Source: Tubiluchus corallicola
Taxonomy: Eukaryota > Priapulida > Priapulimorpha > Priapulimorphida > Tubiluchidae
Assembly (NCBI GenBank): GCA_030141605.1
Contig: JAQGDQ010002389.1
Coordinates: forward strand, 148,951-212,950
Length of the DNA: 64,000 bases
Direction of reading: 5' to 3'
This document shows positions 18,612-28,753 of the stretch, one piece after another. Made by a program: the position numbers and the translations under genes. The first letter of the stretch is position 1. The number at the start of each line of letters is the position of its first letter. A model generated the notes under the pieces. That model was not told where the DNA came from, did not search any database, and saw only the letters and a program-made list of their open reading frames with translations.

Positions 18612-19457
18612 ATGCACTTAGATAAGTCATCAAAAAAAAATCATAAAGTTCGATTATCTCTTAAAAAAATTATCCCTAATATGATTACATTAGCGGCTCT
18701 CTCTTCTGGTCTGCTCTCTATAAAATATGTTCTTGAGCAAGATTGGGAAAAAGCAGTGGCATTTATTGTCATCGCCGGCATTTTAGATATATTAGATGGA
18801 AAAACCGCGCGCCTCTTGAAAAGCCAAAGCCGATTTGGCGCCGAACTTGATTCCCTTAGCGATTTCCTTTGCTTTGGAGCTGCACCAGCAATACTGCTAT
18901 ACCATTGGTCTCTCTCTGAACTTGAGCATTATGGATGGGTCATCTGTTCAACCTACGCTATTTGCTGCAGCCTCAGGTTAGCCCGATTTAATACAATGCT
19001 AGATAATGATGAAAAAACAATTCCCGCATTTCATTCTCATTACTTTTTTGGTATCCCCGCCCCTGCTGGCGCTGGTGTTGTCCTGCTGCCATTGTTTCTT
19101 TACTTCGCAACAGATATAACCATTCCCTATACCTCTAACATTGTCGCTTTTATTACAATCATAGTCGCCATCGGATTTATCAGTAAAATTCCAACACCCT
19201 CTACAAAAAAAGTTAAAATCTCACAACATTATCTTGGAGCCACCTTATTTATAGCATCTTTATATATCATCCTTCTTATAACAATGCCGTGGCTGACTCT
19301 AACGCTTAGTGCTTTTCTGTATATCGCAATTTGCCCATTAACAATCCGTAGATTTTTACAGCAAAAACGGCTGACAGATACAAAAACCAATATCTCAGAC
19401 CCAACGGAACCTTCCACTGATAAAAAATCCGAAAAAAACATCCCTCCCGAAAATTAA
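18612..19457 (+). CDS. pssA: CDP-diacylglycerol-serine O-phosphatidyltransferase
   Basis: A 281-residue CDP-alcohol phosphatidyltransferase. The full catalytic pattern DG-x2-AR-x8-G-x3-D-x3-D is seen in ILDGKTARLLKSQSRFGAEL followed by DSLSDF. Multiple TM segments follow, ending in a polar tail of about 35 residues (KTNISDPTEPSTDKKSEKN). It makes phosphatidylserine from CDP-DAG and serine; this is the membrane-embedded type (Bacillus-like), not the E. coli PssA. The stop overlaps the convergent gshA stop by the tetranucleotide TTAA. Confidence 0.95.
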   Translation: MHLDKSSKKNHKVRLSLKKIIPNMITLAALSSGLLSIKYVLEQDWEKAVAFIVIAGILDILDGKTARLLKSQSRFGAELDSLSDFLCFGAAPAILLYHWSLSELEHYGWVICSTYAICCSLRLARFNTMLDNDEKTIPAFHSHYFFGIPAPAGAGVVLLPLFLYFATDITIPYTSNIVAFITIIVAIGFISKIPTPSTKKVKISQHYLGATLFIASLYIILLITMPWLTLTLSAFLYIAICPLTIRRFLQQKRLTDTKTNISDPTEPSTDKKSEKNIPPEN

Positions 19458-20821
19458 TAAGCATATTCCTCAAAAATTCTCTCAATCTTACCCTGCCAAC
19501 GACCTTTCCAAGCATTTAAAAGCTCCTGAGCCGGAGTAACACCGCTTTCTGCAATACGGAACAGAGGAATAAGAAAGTGTGTTTCACATTTCCCCATATC
19601 CTCATCCTTGCAACGACGACGAGATAGCCCTTTCCAGGAAATATTTAAAATATCTAAGGCTACATCCTGCACTTTCTTCCCTCTAAAAGGAGCATCAAGA
19701 GCATAATGAGTCACTTCCGTTCGTAAGTAAAGGCGCTCCTCTTCCGTCCAATCTCTTATATAATCAAGCGCTTCCAAACGAGATTCGCGATCATATAAAA
19801 GCCCAACCCAAAACGCCGGCAAAGCACAAAGATAATTCCAGCCCCCTCCATCTGCACCACGCATCTCAAGATAACGCTTCAGACGAACTTCTGGAAAAAC
19901 GGTCGTTAAATGATCCTCCCAATCAGCAATCGTCGGATATTCTCCTGGCAATTCTGGAAGCTTTCCTTCCATAAAATCCAAAAATGAACGCCCCGCAACA
20001 TCAATATAACGCCCGTTCCTATATACAAAATACATGGGAACATTTAAAACATAATCAACATAACGTTCAAAGCCAAATCCTTCCTCAAATACAAACGGCA
20101 ACATACCAGAACGATCCCCATCCGTATGTAACCAAATATGACTACGATAACTTAAAAATCCCGTAGGTTTCCCCCCTTTAAAAGGAGAGTTCGCCCAAAG
20201 AGCGGTCGCAATCGGCTGCAGAGCTAATCCTATTCGAAACATTTGAACCATCGTCTCTTCATTGTCAAAATCTAAATTCGTTTGAACAGTACATGTCAAC
20301 TGCATCATCTCAAGCCCTTTTGTCCCCACCTTGGGCATATAATTTTTCATAATATTATACCGTTCCTTAGGCATCCAAGGCATGGAATCACACAATAATG
20401 TCGGATGGACACCAATTCCAAGCATGCCAATCCTCTTTTGTTTAATAATACGACGAATTTGCTTTAAATGTTCATGAATCTCACAACATGTGTCGTTAAT
20501 CGTCTTTAAAGGAGCTCCCGACAACTCCAATTGTCCTGCCGGCTCCAAAGTCACAGAAGCACCCTCCTTCTCTCTTAAGGCAATAATCTTCCCAGATTCC
20601 TCAACAGGCTCCCAACCAAACATCTGAAGAGATTCTAAAATATATCGAATACTCTTCTCTCCTTCATAAGGAAGCGGTGAATAATCATCCAGATCATACA
20701 CAAATTTCTCATGCTCTGTGCCTACTCGCCACTCGCTCTCAGCTTTGCACCCTGAGGCTATATAATCAATAAGCTGCTCTTTTCTAATAATAGATTCTCT
20801 TCCTGCTTCATATATTTTCAT
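19454..20821 (-). CDS. gshA: Glutamate-cysteine ligase, plant/alphaproteobacterial type
   Basis: First enzyme of glutathione synthesis, joining Glu and Cys with ATP. About 455 residues of the plant-type GCL family: WRVGTEHEKFVYD near the N-terminus, then GEKSIRYILESLQMFGWEP, ASVTLEPAGQLELSGAPL, GIGVHPT and YMPKVGTKGLEMMQLTCTVQ. ATG 20821 is preferred (AAAGG at proper distance); a TTG at 20869 would add 16 unusual residues. Upstream on the same strand is rsmE with a 60-bp gap, the rsmE-gshA order seen in several alphaproteobacteria. No glutathione synthetase gene (gshB) is in the window. Confidence 0.95.
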   Translation of the reverse strand: MKIYEAGRESIIRKEQLIDYIASGCKAESEWRVGTEHEKFVYDLDDYSPLPYEGEKSIRYILESLQMFGWEPVEESGKIIALREKEGASVTLEPAGQLELSGAPLKTINDTCCEIHEHLKQIRRIIKQKRIGMLGIGVHPTLLCDSMPWMPKERYNIMKNYMPKVGTKGLEMMQLTCTVQTNLDFDNEETMVQMFRIGLALQPIATALWANSPFKGGKPTGFLSYRSHIWLHTDGDRSGMLPFVFEEGFGFERYVDYVLNVPMYFVYRNGRYIDVAGRSFLDFMEGKLPELPGEYPTIADWEDHLTTVFPEVRLKRYLEMRGADGGGWNYLCALPAFWVGLLYDRESRLEALDYIRDWTEEERLYLRTEVTHYALDAPFRGKKVQDVALDILNISWKGLSRRRCKDEDMGKCETHFLIPLFRIAESGVTPAQELLNAWKGRWQGKIERIFEEYAY

Positions 20822-20881
20822 AAAAGCGCCTTTCAAAATATTGCCGATAACTTTAGAGATGGTACACAATAATTACAGAAG

Positions 20882-21658
20882 TCAATAAAAACGCCTGGCC
20901 GGAGATTTATCCCAATCTCCTACAATCGCCTGCCAGCAGGAAAGAGCCGCTATAGCCGCACTCTCCGCTCTGAGAATCCTAGGCCCAAGATTCACAGAAA
21001 TACATTTCGGATGCGCCTGTAAAACATCCCTTTCTCGAGACGAAAATCCTCCTTCCGGACCTATTAGTATAAAAATTCTCATCACAGAATTTTCCCCTCT
21101 ATATTGAGAAAAAACATCAAAAACAGAAGCCCCACTTCCCCCTTCATCCATAAAAAATAAATGATCCCCTTCTTGTGAAACCTCATGCAAAATATCCTCT
21201 AAAGTAGAAGGGCGGGAAAAATCCGGTATTGTCAATCGCTCGCATTGCTCTGCAGCTTCAATTGCCTGAAGGCGAAGCTTTTCTATACGAATAGAACGAA
21301 CAACAACACGATCTGTCAAAACTGGTAATAAAGCACTAACCCCAAGTTCCGTTGCTTTCTGAATCAATATTCCCAAAGAAGCCCTTTTTAAAGGAGCAAA
21401 ACATAAGCAAAGAGTCGATAAAGAAGACGGCTGCTTTAAAATTTGCCTCTTAACCCTCAAACAACAGATATCCTTTATACTGTCAATACAACATAGCCAT
21501 TCTCCATCACGCCCGTTAAAAACAATAATATCGTCCCCTTTTTTTATACGCATAACATGCAAAAGATAGTGAGAAAGATTCTTTGGAAGTAGGAAATTTT
21601 CTACGTTATTATTTAACGGAGTATCAATATAAACTCGTGCCTTAAAAGATGCTCTCAC
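20882..21658 (-). CDS. rsmE: 16S rRNA m3U1498 methyltransferase
   Basis: A 258-residue SPOUT methyltransferase with an N-terminal PUA-like domain (LPKNLSHYLLHVMRIKKGDDIIVFNGRDGEW). The knotted SAM-binding end is FILIGPEGGFSSRERD and SVNLGPRILRAESAAIAALS. It methylates U1498 of 16S rRNA in the 30S subunit. The start is GTG 21658 behind AAGGA. Likely co-transcribed with gshA. Confidence 0.95.
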   Translation of the reverse strand: MRASFKARVYIDTPLNNNVENFLLPKNLSHYLLHVMRIKKGDDIIVFNGRDGEWLCCIDSIKDICCLRVKRQILKQPSSLSTLCLCFAPLKRASLGILIQKATELGVSALLPVLTDRVVVRSIRIEKLRLQAIEAAEQCERLTIPDFSRPSTLEDILHEVSQEGDHLFFMDEGGSGASVFDVFSQYRGENSVMRIFILIGPEGGFSSRERDVLQAHPKCISVNLGPRILRAESAAIAALSCWQAIVGDWDKSPARRFY

Positions 21659-21865
21659 AGATTTTCCTTAATCAACAATCCTGAATTATATCCTGTATTT
21701 TTCTATTTAAACGGATATTCATTCTATTGTCAACAATACCGAAAAATTAAACAGTTTTCCCCACTCTGAATTTTTCCTAAACAATAAAACAAAGCACTGT
21801 ATGAAAGAAAGCAAAAATGATATACTATAAAGTTATTAACAAATACATATACCATTCAAAAATTA

Positions 21866-22786
21866 ATGATGAAACAATTTACAGATATATCCATAGAAAA
21901 ATGGTGGTATAAGTTCATACCACCGCAAAGCTACCCTTATGCGCAGCTTATGCGCCTAGATCGCCCCATAGGAATATGGCTTCTCTTATTTCCCTGCTGG
22001 TGGTCTTTATTACTGGCAAATCCTGATATGACCAACCCTAAAACAGGCTATTATGCCCTGCTCTTCATGATCGGATCCATCACTATGCGTGGCGCAGGAT
22101 GTACCTTAAATGATATTCTTGATCGGCATCTTGATAAGAAAGTTGAAAGAACAGCACGCCGCCCCCTCGCGTCCGGCGCTATTACAATAAAAAATGCCTT
22201 CCTATTTCTGTTGCTTCAGCTCATCTTAAGTTTTCTCATTTTAATTCAATTTAATCTCTTTACCATTTTTCTAGCGGCTTCCTCTCTGATTCTTATCGCT
22301 TTATACCCTATGATGAAAAGAATAACATACTGGCCACAAGCTTTCTTAGGCATAACATTTAACTGGGGAGCGCTTATAGGATGGAGCAGTATTCATGGTG
22401 AGATAACCCTTATTCCCATCATGCTTTACATTGCTTGCTTTTTCTGGACTCTTGGATATGATACAATTTACGCTCTTCAAGATCAAAAAGATGACCTCGC
22501 TGTCGGCATTAAATCAACAGCCCTTTTATTTAAAGAGACCGCTCCTCAATGGATCTTCACCTTTTATAGCGCATGCATTTTCTTCCTTATAATCACCTTT
22601 CTACTTGCAGGCCTTAACTCCCTTTACTGGTACGGAGTTCTTTTCATTGTCAGCTTGCATTTCTTTCTTCAAGTCCTCTTTCTTAATAAACGCGATCAAC
22701 ATAACTGCCTGCAATGTTTCCGCTCTAATCAGCATATCGGCTGGATCATAACATTCGCTCTTATCATCAACCAATTCTCAACATAA
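21866..22786 (+). CDS. ubiA: 4-hydroxybenzoate polyprenyltransferase
   Basis: A 306-residue polytopic prenyltransferase attaching the polyprenyl tail to 4-hydroxybenzoate in ubiquinone synthesis. The two Asp-rich metal/diphosphate motifs are [20 protein letters not shown] and [20 protein letters not shown]. Eight or so hydrophobic segments fit the family. The start is ATG 21866 or the next codon, also ATG. It is followed after 11 bp by ubiD, so consecutive quinone steps are linked. Confidence 0.95.
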   Translation: MMKQFTDISIEKWWYKFIPPQSYPYAQLMRLDRPIGIWLLLFPCWWSLLLANPDMTNPKTGYYALLFMIGSITMRGAGCTLNDILDRHLDKKVERTARRPLASGAITIKNAFLFLLLQLILSFLILIQFNLFTIFLAASSLILIALYPMMKRITYWPQAFLGITFNWGALIGWSSIHGEITLIPIMLYIACFFWTLGYDTIYALQDQKDDLAVGIKSTALLFKETAPQWIFTFYSACIFFLIITFLLAGLNSLYWYGVLFIVSLHFFLQVLFLNKRDQHNCLQCFRSNQHIGWIITFALIINQFST

Positions 22787-22797
22787 GTGAGAAAAGC

Positions 22798-24330
22798 ATG
22801 CCCTTTCTTAATCTTCACGATTTCATAACCACACTTGAAAAACACAAGAAACTTATTCGCGTTGCAAAGCCCGTTTCCTGCCATTTAGAAATGACAGAAA
22901 TTCAAACGCGTCTGCTCGCCCAAAAAGGTCCTGCTGTTCTTTTTGAAAAACCTCTGCTCTTTAATGGCGACATATCACCTATTCCTGTTCTGATTAACCT
23001 TTTTGGAACCATTGAACGTGTTGCCATGGGAATGGAGCAGCCTATCGAAAATATACGAGAATTCGGTAAACTCCTAGCAGCTCTTCGACAGCCAACTCCT
23101 CCTTCAGGGCTAAAAGATACATGGGAAAAATTTCCCATGCTAAAGCGTGCCATGGCAATGAAACCCCAAGAAGTTAAACAAAAACATGCGCCTTGCCAGC
23201 AAATTGTCCTAGTAGGAGAGCAAGTTGATTTGACAACACTCCCCATACAAGGATGCTGGCCAAATGAACCCGCTCCCCTTATCACATGGCCCATTGTGAT
23301 TACAAAAGGACCAACCCACTCCTTGAAAAATTCGCTACCGGAAGACGACTTTAATCTCGGTATCTATAGAATGCAACTGTTGAACAAAAAACAAACAATC
23401 ATGCGATGGCTGCAACATAGAGGAGGCGCTCAGCATTTTTCTCGGTGGCAAAAAATGTATCCTGAAAAACCCATGCCGACCGCAGTCGTTATCGGCGCTG
23501 ATCCAGGAACTATCCTCTCCGCAGTAACACCAGTACCAGATACACTCTCGGAATATAAATTCGCCGGCTTGCTACGAGGAGAAAGAATATCCCTCGTGCC
23601 TTGCCAAACGATCCCCCTCTCTGTGCCTGCTCAAGCAGAAATTGTTCTTGAAGGGCATATTCTCCCCCATAAAACAGCACCAGAAGGTCCATACGGAGAC
23701 CATACAGGATACTATAACAGTATCGAAAACTTCCCAGTCTTTGATGTCTCCGCAATCACAATGCGTAAAAATCCCGTTTATCTCTCAACCTTTACAGGAA
23801 GACCCCCAGATGAACCTTCTATCCTCTCCGAAGCGCTCAACGATCTCTTTGTTCCCATCCTACAACAACAATTTCCCGAAATAAAAGACTTCTGGCTCCC
23901 TCCAGAAGGATGCTCCTATAGAATCGCTGTTATCTCCCTTAAAAAAGCATACCCCGGGCACGCAAAACGTATTATGATGGGAGCATGGTCCTTCCTACGC
24001 CAGTTCCTTTATACAAAATACATCATCGTTATTGATAGTGACCTGAACGCACGCTGTTGGAAAGATGTGATATGGGCACTCTCAACCTGCACAGATCCAG
24101 CACGTGATATAACTATTATCGAAAATACCCCCATCGATTACCTAGACTTCGCATCACCTGCCTCTGGCCTTGGAAGCAAAATTGGCATCGATGCGACAAC
24201 AAAAATACCCCCTGAAACAAACCGACAATGGGGAGAAAAAATTAAAATGAATGATGACGTTATCAAAACAATCTCTGAAAAATGGAAAGATCTTGGGCTC
24301 CCCGGAAACGGAAAGCCAATATGGAAATAA
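22798..24330 (+). CDS. ubiD: UbiD-family prenylated-FMN decarboxylase (3-octaprenyl-4-hydroxybenzoate carboxy-lyase)
   Basis: A 510-residue UbiD decarboxylase. N-terminal [17 protein letters not shown] and GPAVLFEKP, the cofactor region [20 protein letters not shown] followed by RGGAQHF, and the acidic catalytic segment [13 protein letters not shown] are typical. It removes the carboxylate from the UbiA product, using the prenylated flavin made by UbiX. No ubiX gene is in this window. ATG 22798 follows GTGAGAA, 11 bp after ubiA. The UbiA-UbiD tandem supports the ubiquinone role over other UbiD chemistry. Confidence 0.94.
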   Translation: MPFLNLHDFITTLEKHKKLIRVAKPVSCHLEMTEIQTRLLAQKGPAVLFEKPLLFNGDISPIPVLINLFGTIERVAMGMEQPIENIREFGKLLAALRQPTPPSGLKDTWEKFPMLKRAMAMKPQEVKQKHAPCQQIVLVGEQVDLTTLPIQGCWPNEPAPLITWPIVITKGPTHSLKNSLPEDDFNLGIYRMQLLNKKQTIMRWLQHRGGAQHFSRWQKMYPEKPMPTAVVIGADPGTILSAVTPVPDTLSEYKFAGLLRGERISLVPCQTIPLSVPAQAEIVLEGHILPHKTAPEGPYGDHTGYYNSIENFPVFDVSAITMRKNPVYLSTFTGRPPDEPSILSEALNDLFVPILQQQFPEIKDFWLPPEGCSYRIAVISLKKAYPGHAKRIMMGAWSFLRQFLYTKYIIVIDSDLNARCWKDVIWALSTCTDPARDITIIENTPIDYLDFASPASGLGSKIGIDATTKIPPETNRQWGEKIKMNDDVIKTISEKWKDLGLPGNGKPIWK

Positions 24331-24367
24331 AAATACTCCCCTGTTCACTTATTTCTCAGCATACCTC

Positions 24368-24874
24368 TCATTCTCCCGATGCTTTTTCTTTTGTGGACTC
24401 TACAGAAGCTTCCGATGGCCATAAAATTGTAGGGCGGCAGTTTATAGGAAAATTAACAGAATTCGCAATGAAACAAAAAGTGTTTGCTTTCTGATGTAAG
24501 GCCTCCGCCGAACTCTTATTATGCCCCTCTTCAATAATAATACGAGGCTTCAGCGTCACAGAACTCACCCGCCCCTCACGCGCTAAAGGCATCAGCTCGC
24601 CTGAAGAAGAATCTTCATAAGAAAGAACATTGATCTCAGCCTGAGAACATAAATGCAAATACCACAATAAATGGCAAGATGATAACGCTCCTAAAAACAT
24701 CGCGTCCGGGCTATAAAACTCTTCCCTATCCCGTACATACGAAGAGGATGAAACAGAAATCTCAGACTTGCCAGGCATACCGATAACATGATCCCGGGAA
24801 TATGTCTTTTCTGATAAAGGGACATTCCCTTTATTTTCCCATTTAACATCTATATTAAAAGATAGATTTTTCAT
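24368..24874 (-). CDS. OsmC/Ohr-family protein
   Basis: A 168-residue OsmC-fold protein. Two cysteines sit where thiol peroxidases of the family have theirs: the first in SPDAMFLGALSSCHLLWYL on the central helix, the second in HQKANTFCFIANSVNFPI. Such proteins reduce organic hydroperoxides, though many are uncharacterised YhfA/OsmC relatives. Excellent AAGGAGG precedes ATG 24874. It is downstream of the aldo/keto reductase gene on the same strand (26-bp gap), so the two may form a detoxification operon; that is inference. Confidence 0.88.
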   Translation of the reverse strand: MKNLSFNIDVKWENKGNVPLSEKTYSRDHVIGMPGKSEISVSSSSYVRDREEFYSPDAMFLGALSSCHLLWYLHLCSQAEINVLSYEDSSSGELMPLAREGRVSSVTLKPRIIIEEGHNKSSAEALHQKANTFCFIANSVNFPINCRPTILWPSEASVESTKEKASGE

Positions 24875-24900
24875 AATTTCCTCCTTAAATATTACGATTT

Positions 24901-25911
24901 TTACCGTTTAAGCAATCCATCAACGGCATATTTTTCAATTTCTTCAAGCTCATCAGAGTGAAACTCTATATTTCCAAGGGACGCTAAATTATCATTCAAC
25001 TGCTTCATTGTCCGAACACCTAATAAAACAGAAGTTATACGCTGATCTCGTAAAAGCCAAGAAATCGCCATTTGTGGCAAAGTCTGCCCACGGCGATTGG
25101 CGATCTCATCCAGCGCGCGAATAGCATTCAAAACATCTCCACGAAGAGAATCCTTTGATAAAGACGTCCTCTCTTGCCCAATACGAGAATTAGAAGGAAT
25201 ATTATCTAGATATTTTTTCGATAAAACACCTTGGGCTAAAGGCGAAAAAACAATACACCCTATTCCCTTCTCCTCAAGAACATCCAAAAGACCTGTACGC
25301 TCAACCCAGCGATCTAATAAAGAGGCAGAAGGCTGGTGTATAAGACAAGGAGTTCCCAATGATTGTAAAATCTCTGCCGCTCGTATCGACATTTCCGTCG
25401 GATATTGAGAAATACCAACATAAAGAGCTTTCCCCTGGCGAACAATATGATCCAAAGCCATCATTGTCTCTTCTAAAGGCGTATCAGGATCAAAACGATG
25501 AGAATAAAAAATATCAACATAATCAAGCTTCATACGCTTTAAAGATTGATCCAAGCTTGCTAAAAAAGACTTGCGGGAATTCCATGCTCCATAAGGACCC
25601 GGCCACATCATATGCCCAGCCTTCGTAGAAATAACCAACTCATCCCGATAACAGCGTAGCTCTTCAGATAAAATACGCCCCATAAAAATTTCCGCGCTTC
25701 CAGCAGGTAAACCATAATTATTCGCCAAATCAAAATGCGTTATTCCCTGATCAAAAGCACGCAAAACCATCTCGCGACTTGCTGAATAAGGCGCTTCATC
25801 TCCAAAATTCTGCCATAAACCAAGAGAAAGAATCGGCAACATAAGACCGCTCTTACCACATCGACGGTAAATCATATTATCATAACGCTTTTCCTGTGCC
25901 TGCCAAAACAT
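24901..25911 (-). CDS. Aldo/keto reductase, YghZ-like (L-glyceraldehyde 3-phosphate reductase type)
   Basis: NADPH-dependent TIM-barrel oxidoreductase of about 336 residues. The N-terminus MFWQAQEKRYDNMIYRRCGK and SLGLWQNFGD closely follows YghZ. The catalytic set includes ITHFDLANNYG (Asp/Tyr), VISTKAGH (Lys) and FYSHRFDPD (His). E. coli YghZ reduces L-glyceraldehyde 3-phosphate and methylglyoxal. ATG 25911 is chosen because AGGGAGA precedes it and family members start there; the longer frame to 25941 adds ten unsupported residues. Its own substrate is not proven. Confidence 0.92.
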   Translation of the reverse strand: MFWQAQEKRYDNMIYRRCGKSGLMLPILSLGLWQNFGDEAPYSASREMVLRAFDQGITHFDLANNYGLPAGSAEIFMGRILSEELRCYRDELVISTKAGHMMWPGPYGAWNSRKSFLASLDQSLKRMKLDYVDIFYSHRFDPDTPLEETMMALDHIVRQGKALYVGISQYPTEMSIRAAEILQSLGTPCLIHQPSASLLDRWVERTGLLDVLEEKGIGCIVFSPLAQGVLSKKYLDNIPSNSRIGQERTSLSKDSLRGDVLNAIRALDEIANRRGQTLPQMAISWLLRDQRITSVLLGVRTMKQLNDNLASLGNIEFHSDELEEIEKYAVDGLLKR

Positions 25912-26153
25912 CAGTTTTATTCTCCCTGCATCTTTTATCAATATTTTTTCTTCTTACATACTATTTTAATAAATCTTTAAAGATTCTATAGACTCAGATA
26001 GTATATATGATAAGAATATCACAACTGTCTATAGTATAGAAACAGGTTTTAAGTTTTTAATATATTCACTGTGTGAAAAATAGAGTATACTAGTCCCTCT
26101 TAAGGGTTTTAGAAAAAATAAAACAATTTGATGATTCTTACTTCCTTAATATA

Positions 26154-26480
26154 ATGGCCAGATCTAAAAAAAATACAAAAACATCAACACAAAAAGGGGC
26201 AAAACTCCTTGAAAAACATTGTCTTAGCCCCCCGCCTCTCTATAATGTTATTATGCTTAATGACGATTATACTCCCATGGAATTCGTCGTTATTATTCTA
26301 AAAATCATCTTTGGAAAAGATGACCAAGAAGCTTATAATATCATGATGGAAATTCATACAAAAGAACAGGCCTCCTGCTGCACTTGTACAAAAGAGCTCG
26401 CTGAAAGTCGCGTAAAACAGACTATTAAACTAGCAAGACAGTCCGGATACCCTTTGAAATGTATTATTAAAAAAGTATAA
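26154..26480 (+). CDS. clpS: ATP-dependent Clp protease adaptor ClpS
   Basis: A 108-residue N-degron adaptor for ClpAP. The core PLYNVIMLNDDYTPMEFVV carries the N-degron pocket (NDDYTPMEF) and the ClpA contact surface; the segment after the conserved His is IHTKEQASCCTCTKELAESRV, where most ClpS proteins have a Gly shortly after the His and a single Cys. It starts at ATG 26154 and is 20 bp before clpA, the usual clpS-clpA pair. The 240-bp upstream region (25912-26153) contains a TATACT at 26086-26091 preceded by the small palindrome TTCACTGTGTGAA, a weak promoter candidate. Confidence 0.94.
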   Translation: MARSKKNTKTSTQKGAKLLEKHCLSPPPLYNVIMLNDDYTPMEFVVIILKIIFGKDDQEAYNIMMEIHTKEQASCCTCTKELAESRVKQTIKLARQSGYPLKCIIKKV

Positions 26481-26500
26481 AATGGATACTATCAAAAATC

Positions 26501-28735
26501 ATGATATCACACCATCTTCAAAATAGCCTACAACGAGCCTTTCAACTAGCGCAACACTACCAACACGATATTGTTACTCTTGAGCATCTCTTACTGTCTC
26601 TCTGTGATGATCCCGAATGTTTGGCCTTATTTGAAAGCTGCTCCATTAATATTTCTTCCCTAAAAAACACACTTGAAACTTTCATTTCAACAGAACTTTC
26701 CTCCATGTATCCTCAGAAGGAAACAATTCAAATCAATATAAGTGATAGCTTCCAACGCGTCCTTGAGCATACAAAACAACAGGCCGCTAATGCAGGAAGA
26801 ACATCCGCAAAAAGCACCCACGCCCTCATCGCTATGTATGAAGAAGAAGATAGCTTCGCCGTCTGGTTTCTAAAACAACATGGTCTAGATGTATTAGACG
26901 CACAAAGCTATGCAGCTCACCCTCTCTTCTCTGAATCATCGGAAAATCCAGTGCAATCCTCTTCTCTTTCAACAGATGACGATAACACAGAAAAAATCCT
27001 TCAAATGTGGTGCGATGATCTGACACAGAAAGCAAAAGATGATTCTCTCGAACCTTTTATTGCCCGAGAAGAGGAAATCCAAAGAGTCCTTCAGATTCTC
27101 TGCAGAAAAACACGCCATAATCCTTTGCTTATCGGGGAAGCCGGTGTTGGAAAAACAGCAATTGTCACTGGTTTGGCTCAGCATATTATCAATAAAAATG
27201 TTCCCTCCTTCCTATCCTCTACAACAATCCTTTCACTCGATCCGATAAGGCTTCTAGCCGGAACACGCTATCGTGGAGACTTTGAAGAACGATTTCATCA
27301 ACTCCTAAAAGCCATACAACAGCATGGAAATATCTTACTCTTTATCGATGAAATCCATATGATCATCGGCGCCGGCGCTATAGAACAAAATGCCATGGAT
27401 GTCTCCAATATGCTCAAACCCGCCCTGCAAAACGAAAAAATACGCTGTATCGGAGCAACAACATGGAAAGAATTTCGACGCCATTTCGAAAAAGACCAAG
27501 CCTTACTTCGCCGATTCCAGAAAATCGATATCCACGAACCTTCCATACAAAAAACAATCCAGATTCTTAAAGGTGTAAAACATACATTTGAAGAGCATTA
27601 CGCTATTCGCTACCACGAAAAAGCACTTGAAGCCGCTGCTAAACTCTCTAATCGCTATATTCGAGAACGATTCCTTCCCGATAAAGCACTAGATGTTATC
27701 GATGAAGCAGGCGCCGCCTTTCTACTCTCTAACAAAAAAAAACAAAAAATAAAAACAATCACACAAAAGGATATCGAAGAGACTGTCGCTAAAATCGCTA
27801 AAATCCCTCCTCAATCTCTTCAACAAAAAGAAACAACTCTACTGAAAACCCTTAAACGCAAACTCCTCTCCGAAATCTATGGCCAAAATAAAGCCATTAA
27901 AACTTTATATAATGCCGTTATTATCTCTCGATCTGGCTTGAAACAAGATGAAAAACCTGTCGGCTCATACCTCTTTACAGGGCCAAGCGGAGTCGGAAAA
28001 ACAGAAACAGCTAAACAATTAGCGCAAGTACTTAATAGCAAACTGATTCGATTCGATATGTCTGAATATATGGAAAAACACAGTGTCGCAAGGCTGATCG
28101 GAACACCTCCGGGATACGTAGGATTCGATCAGGGTGGTCTTTTGACCTCCGCCGTCGAACATCATCCTTATTCCGTCCTTCTTTTAGATGAAATCGAAAA
28201 AGCACACCCTGATATTTTTCATATCTTACTACAGGTTATGGATTACGGGACCCTCACGGACAATAATGGAAAAAAAATTGACTTCAGACACACCATTCTC
28301 ATTATGACAAGTAATGCAGGCATAACAGATGCCAGCAAATATCCCATGGGGTTTGAAAAAAACAGCCTGCAAAATTATGATAACACAATGATCGAGCAAT
28401 TCTTTCCACCCGAGTTTAGAAACCGTCTGAGCGCAATTATTCCTTTTCAACCTCTCAGTCCCTTAATTATCAAACAGATCGTTGAAAAGTTCATCTCTGA
28501 GCTTCAAAATACACTTTCTGAGCGTAACATCACATTGGCCATAACGCCCAAAGCAAAATTATGGCTCGCAAAATATGGATATAACGAGCATTTAGGAGCA
28601 CGCCCTATGGAAAGATTAATTGATGAACATATTAAACAACCCCTCGCGCAGGAAATGATCTTTGGAAAACTCAAAAACGGCAGTACCGTAAAAATTATCA
28701 CGACCCAAGGGCAATTAAAACTCTCTTACCAATAA
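26501..28735 (+). CDS. clpA: ATP-dependent Clp protease ATPase subunit ClpA
   Basis: A 744-residue Hsp100 unfoldase (E. coli 758). The N-terminal double-repeat domain (LQNSLQRAFQLAQHYQHDIVTLEHLLLSL) binds ClpS. D1 has Walker A GEAGVGKTAIV and Walker B LLFIDEIHMI. D2 has Walker A GPSGVGKTETAKQLA, then IRFDMSEYMEKHSVARLIG and LLLDEIEKAHPD; there is no ClpB-type middle coiled coil. It partners with ClpP, not in this window. It starts at ATG 26501, with only a weak ribosome-binding site, suggesting coupling to clpS. Confidence 0.96.
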   Translation: MISHHLQNSLQRAFQLAQHYQHDIVTLEHLLLSLCDDPECLALFESCSINISSLKNTLETFISTELSSMYPQKETIQINISDSFQRVLEHTKQQAANAGRTSAKSTHALIAMYEEEDSFAVWFLKQHGLDVLDAQSYAAHPLFSESSENPVQSSSLSTDDDNTEKILQMWCDDLTQKAKDDSLEPFIAREEEIQRVLQILCRKTRHNPLLIGEAGVGKTAIVTGLAQHIINKNVPSFLSSTTILSLDPIRLLAGTRYRGDFEERFHQLLKAIQQHGNILLFIDEIHMIIGAGAIEQNAMDVSNMLKPALQNEKIRCIGATTWKEFRRHFEKDQALLRRFQKIDIHEPSIQKTIQILKGVKHTFEEHYAIRYHEKALEAAAKLSNRYIRERFLPDKALDVIDEAGAAFLLSNKKKQKIKTITQKDIEETVAKIAKIPPQSLQQKETTLLKTLKRKLLSEIYGQNKAIKTLYNAVIISRSGLKQDEKPVGSYLFTGPSGVGKTETAKQLAQVLNSKLIRFDMSEYMEKHSVARLIGTPPGYVGFDQGGLLTSAVEHHPYSVLLLDEIEKAHPDIFHILLQVMDYGTLTDNNGKKIDFRHTILIMTSNAGITDASKYPMGFEKNSLQNYDNTMIEQFFPPEFRNRLSAIIPFQPLSPLIIKQIVEKFISELQNTLSERNITLAITPKAKLWLAKYGYNEHLGARPMERLIDEHIKQPLAQEMIFGKLKNGSTVKIITTQGQLKLSYQ

Positions 28736-28753
28736 GAACAAATTTTGGCTTTT

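Noticed and set aside
26065-26091. TTCACTGTGTGAA palindrome plus TATACT as a clpS promoter/operator
   Set aside because: Spacer to the -35-like arm is only 15 bp and the palindrome is short; mentioned under clpS but not claimed.
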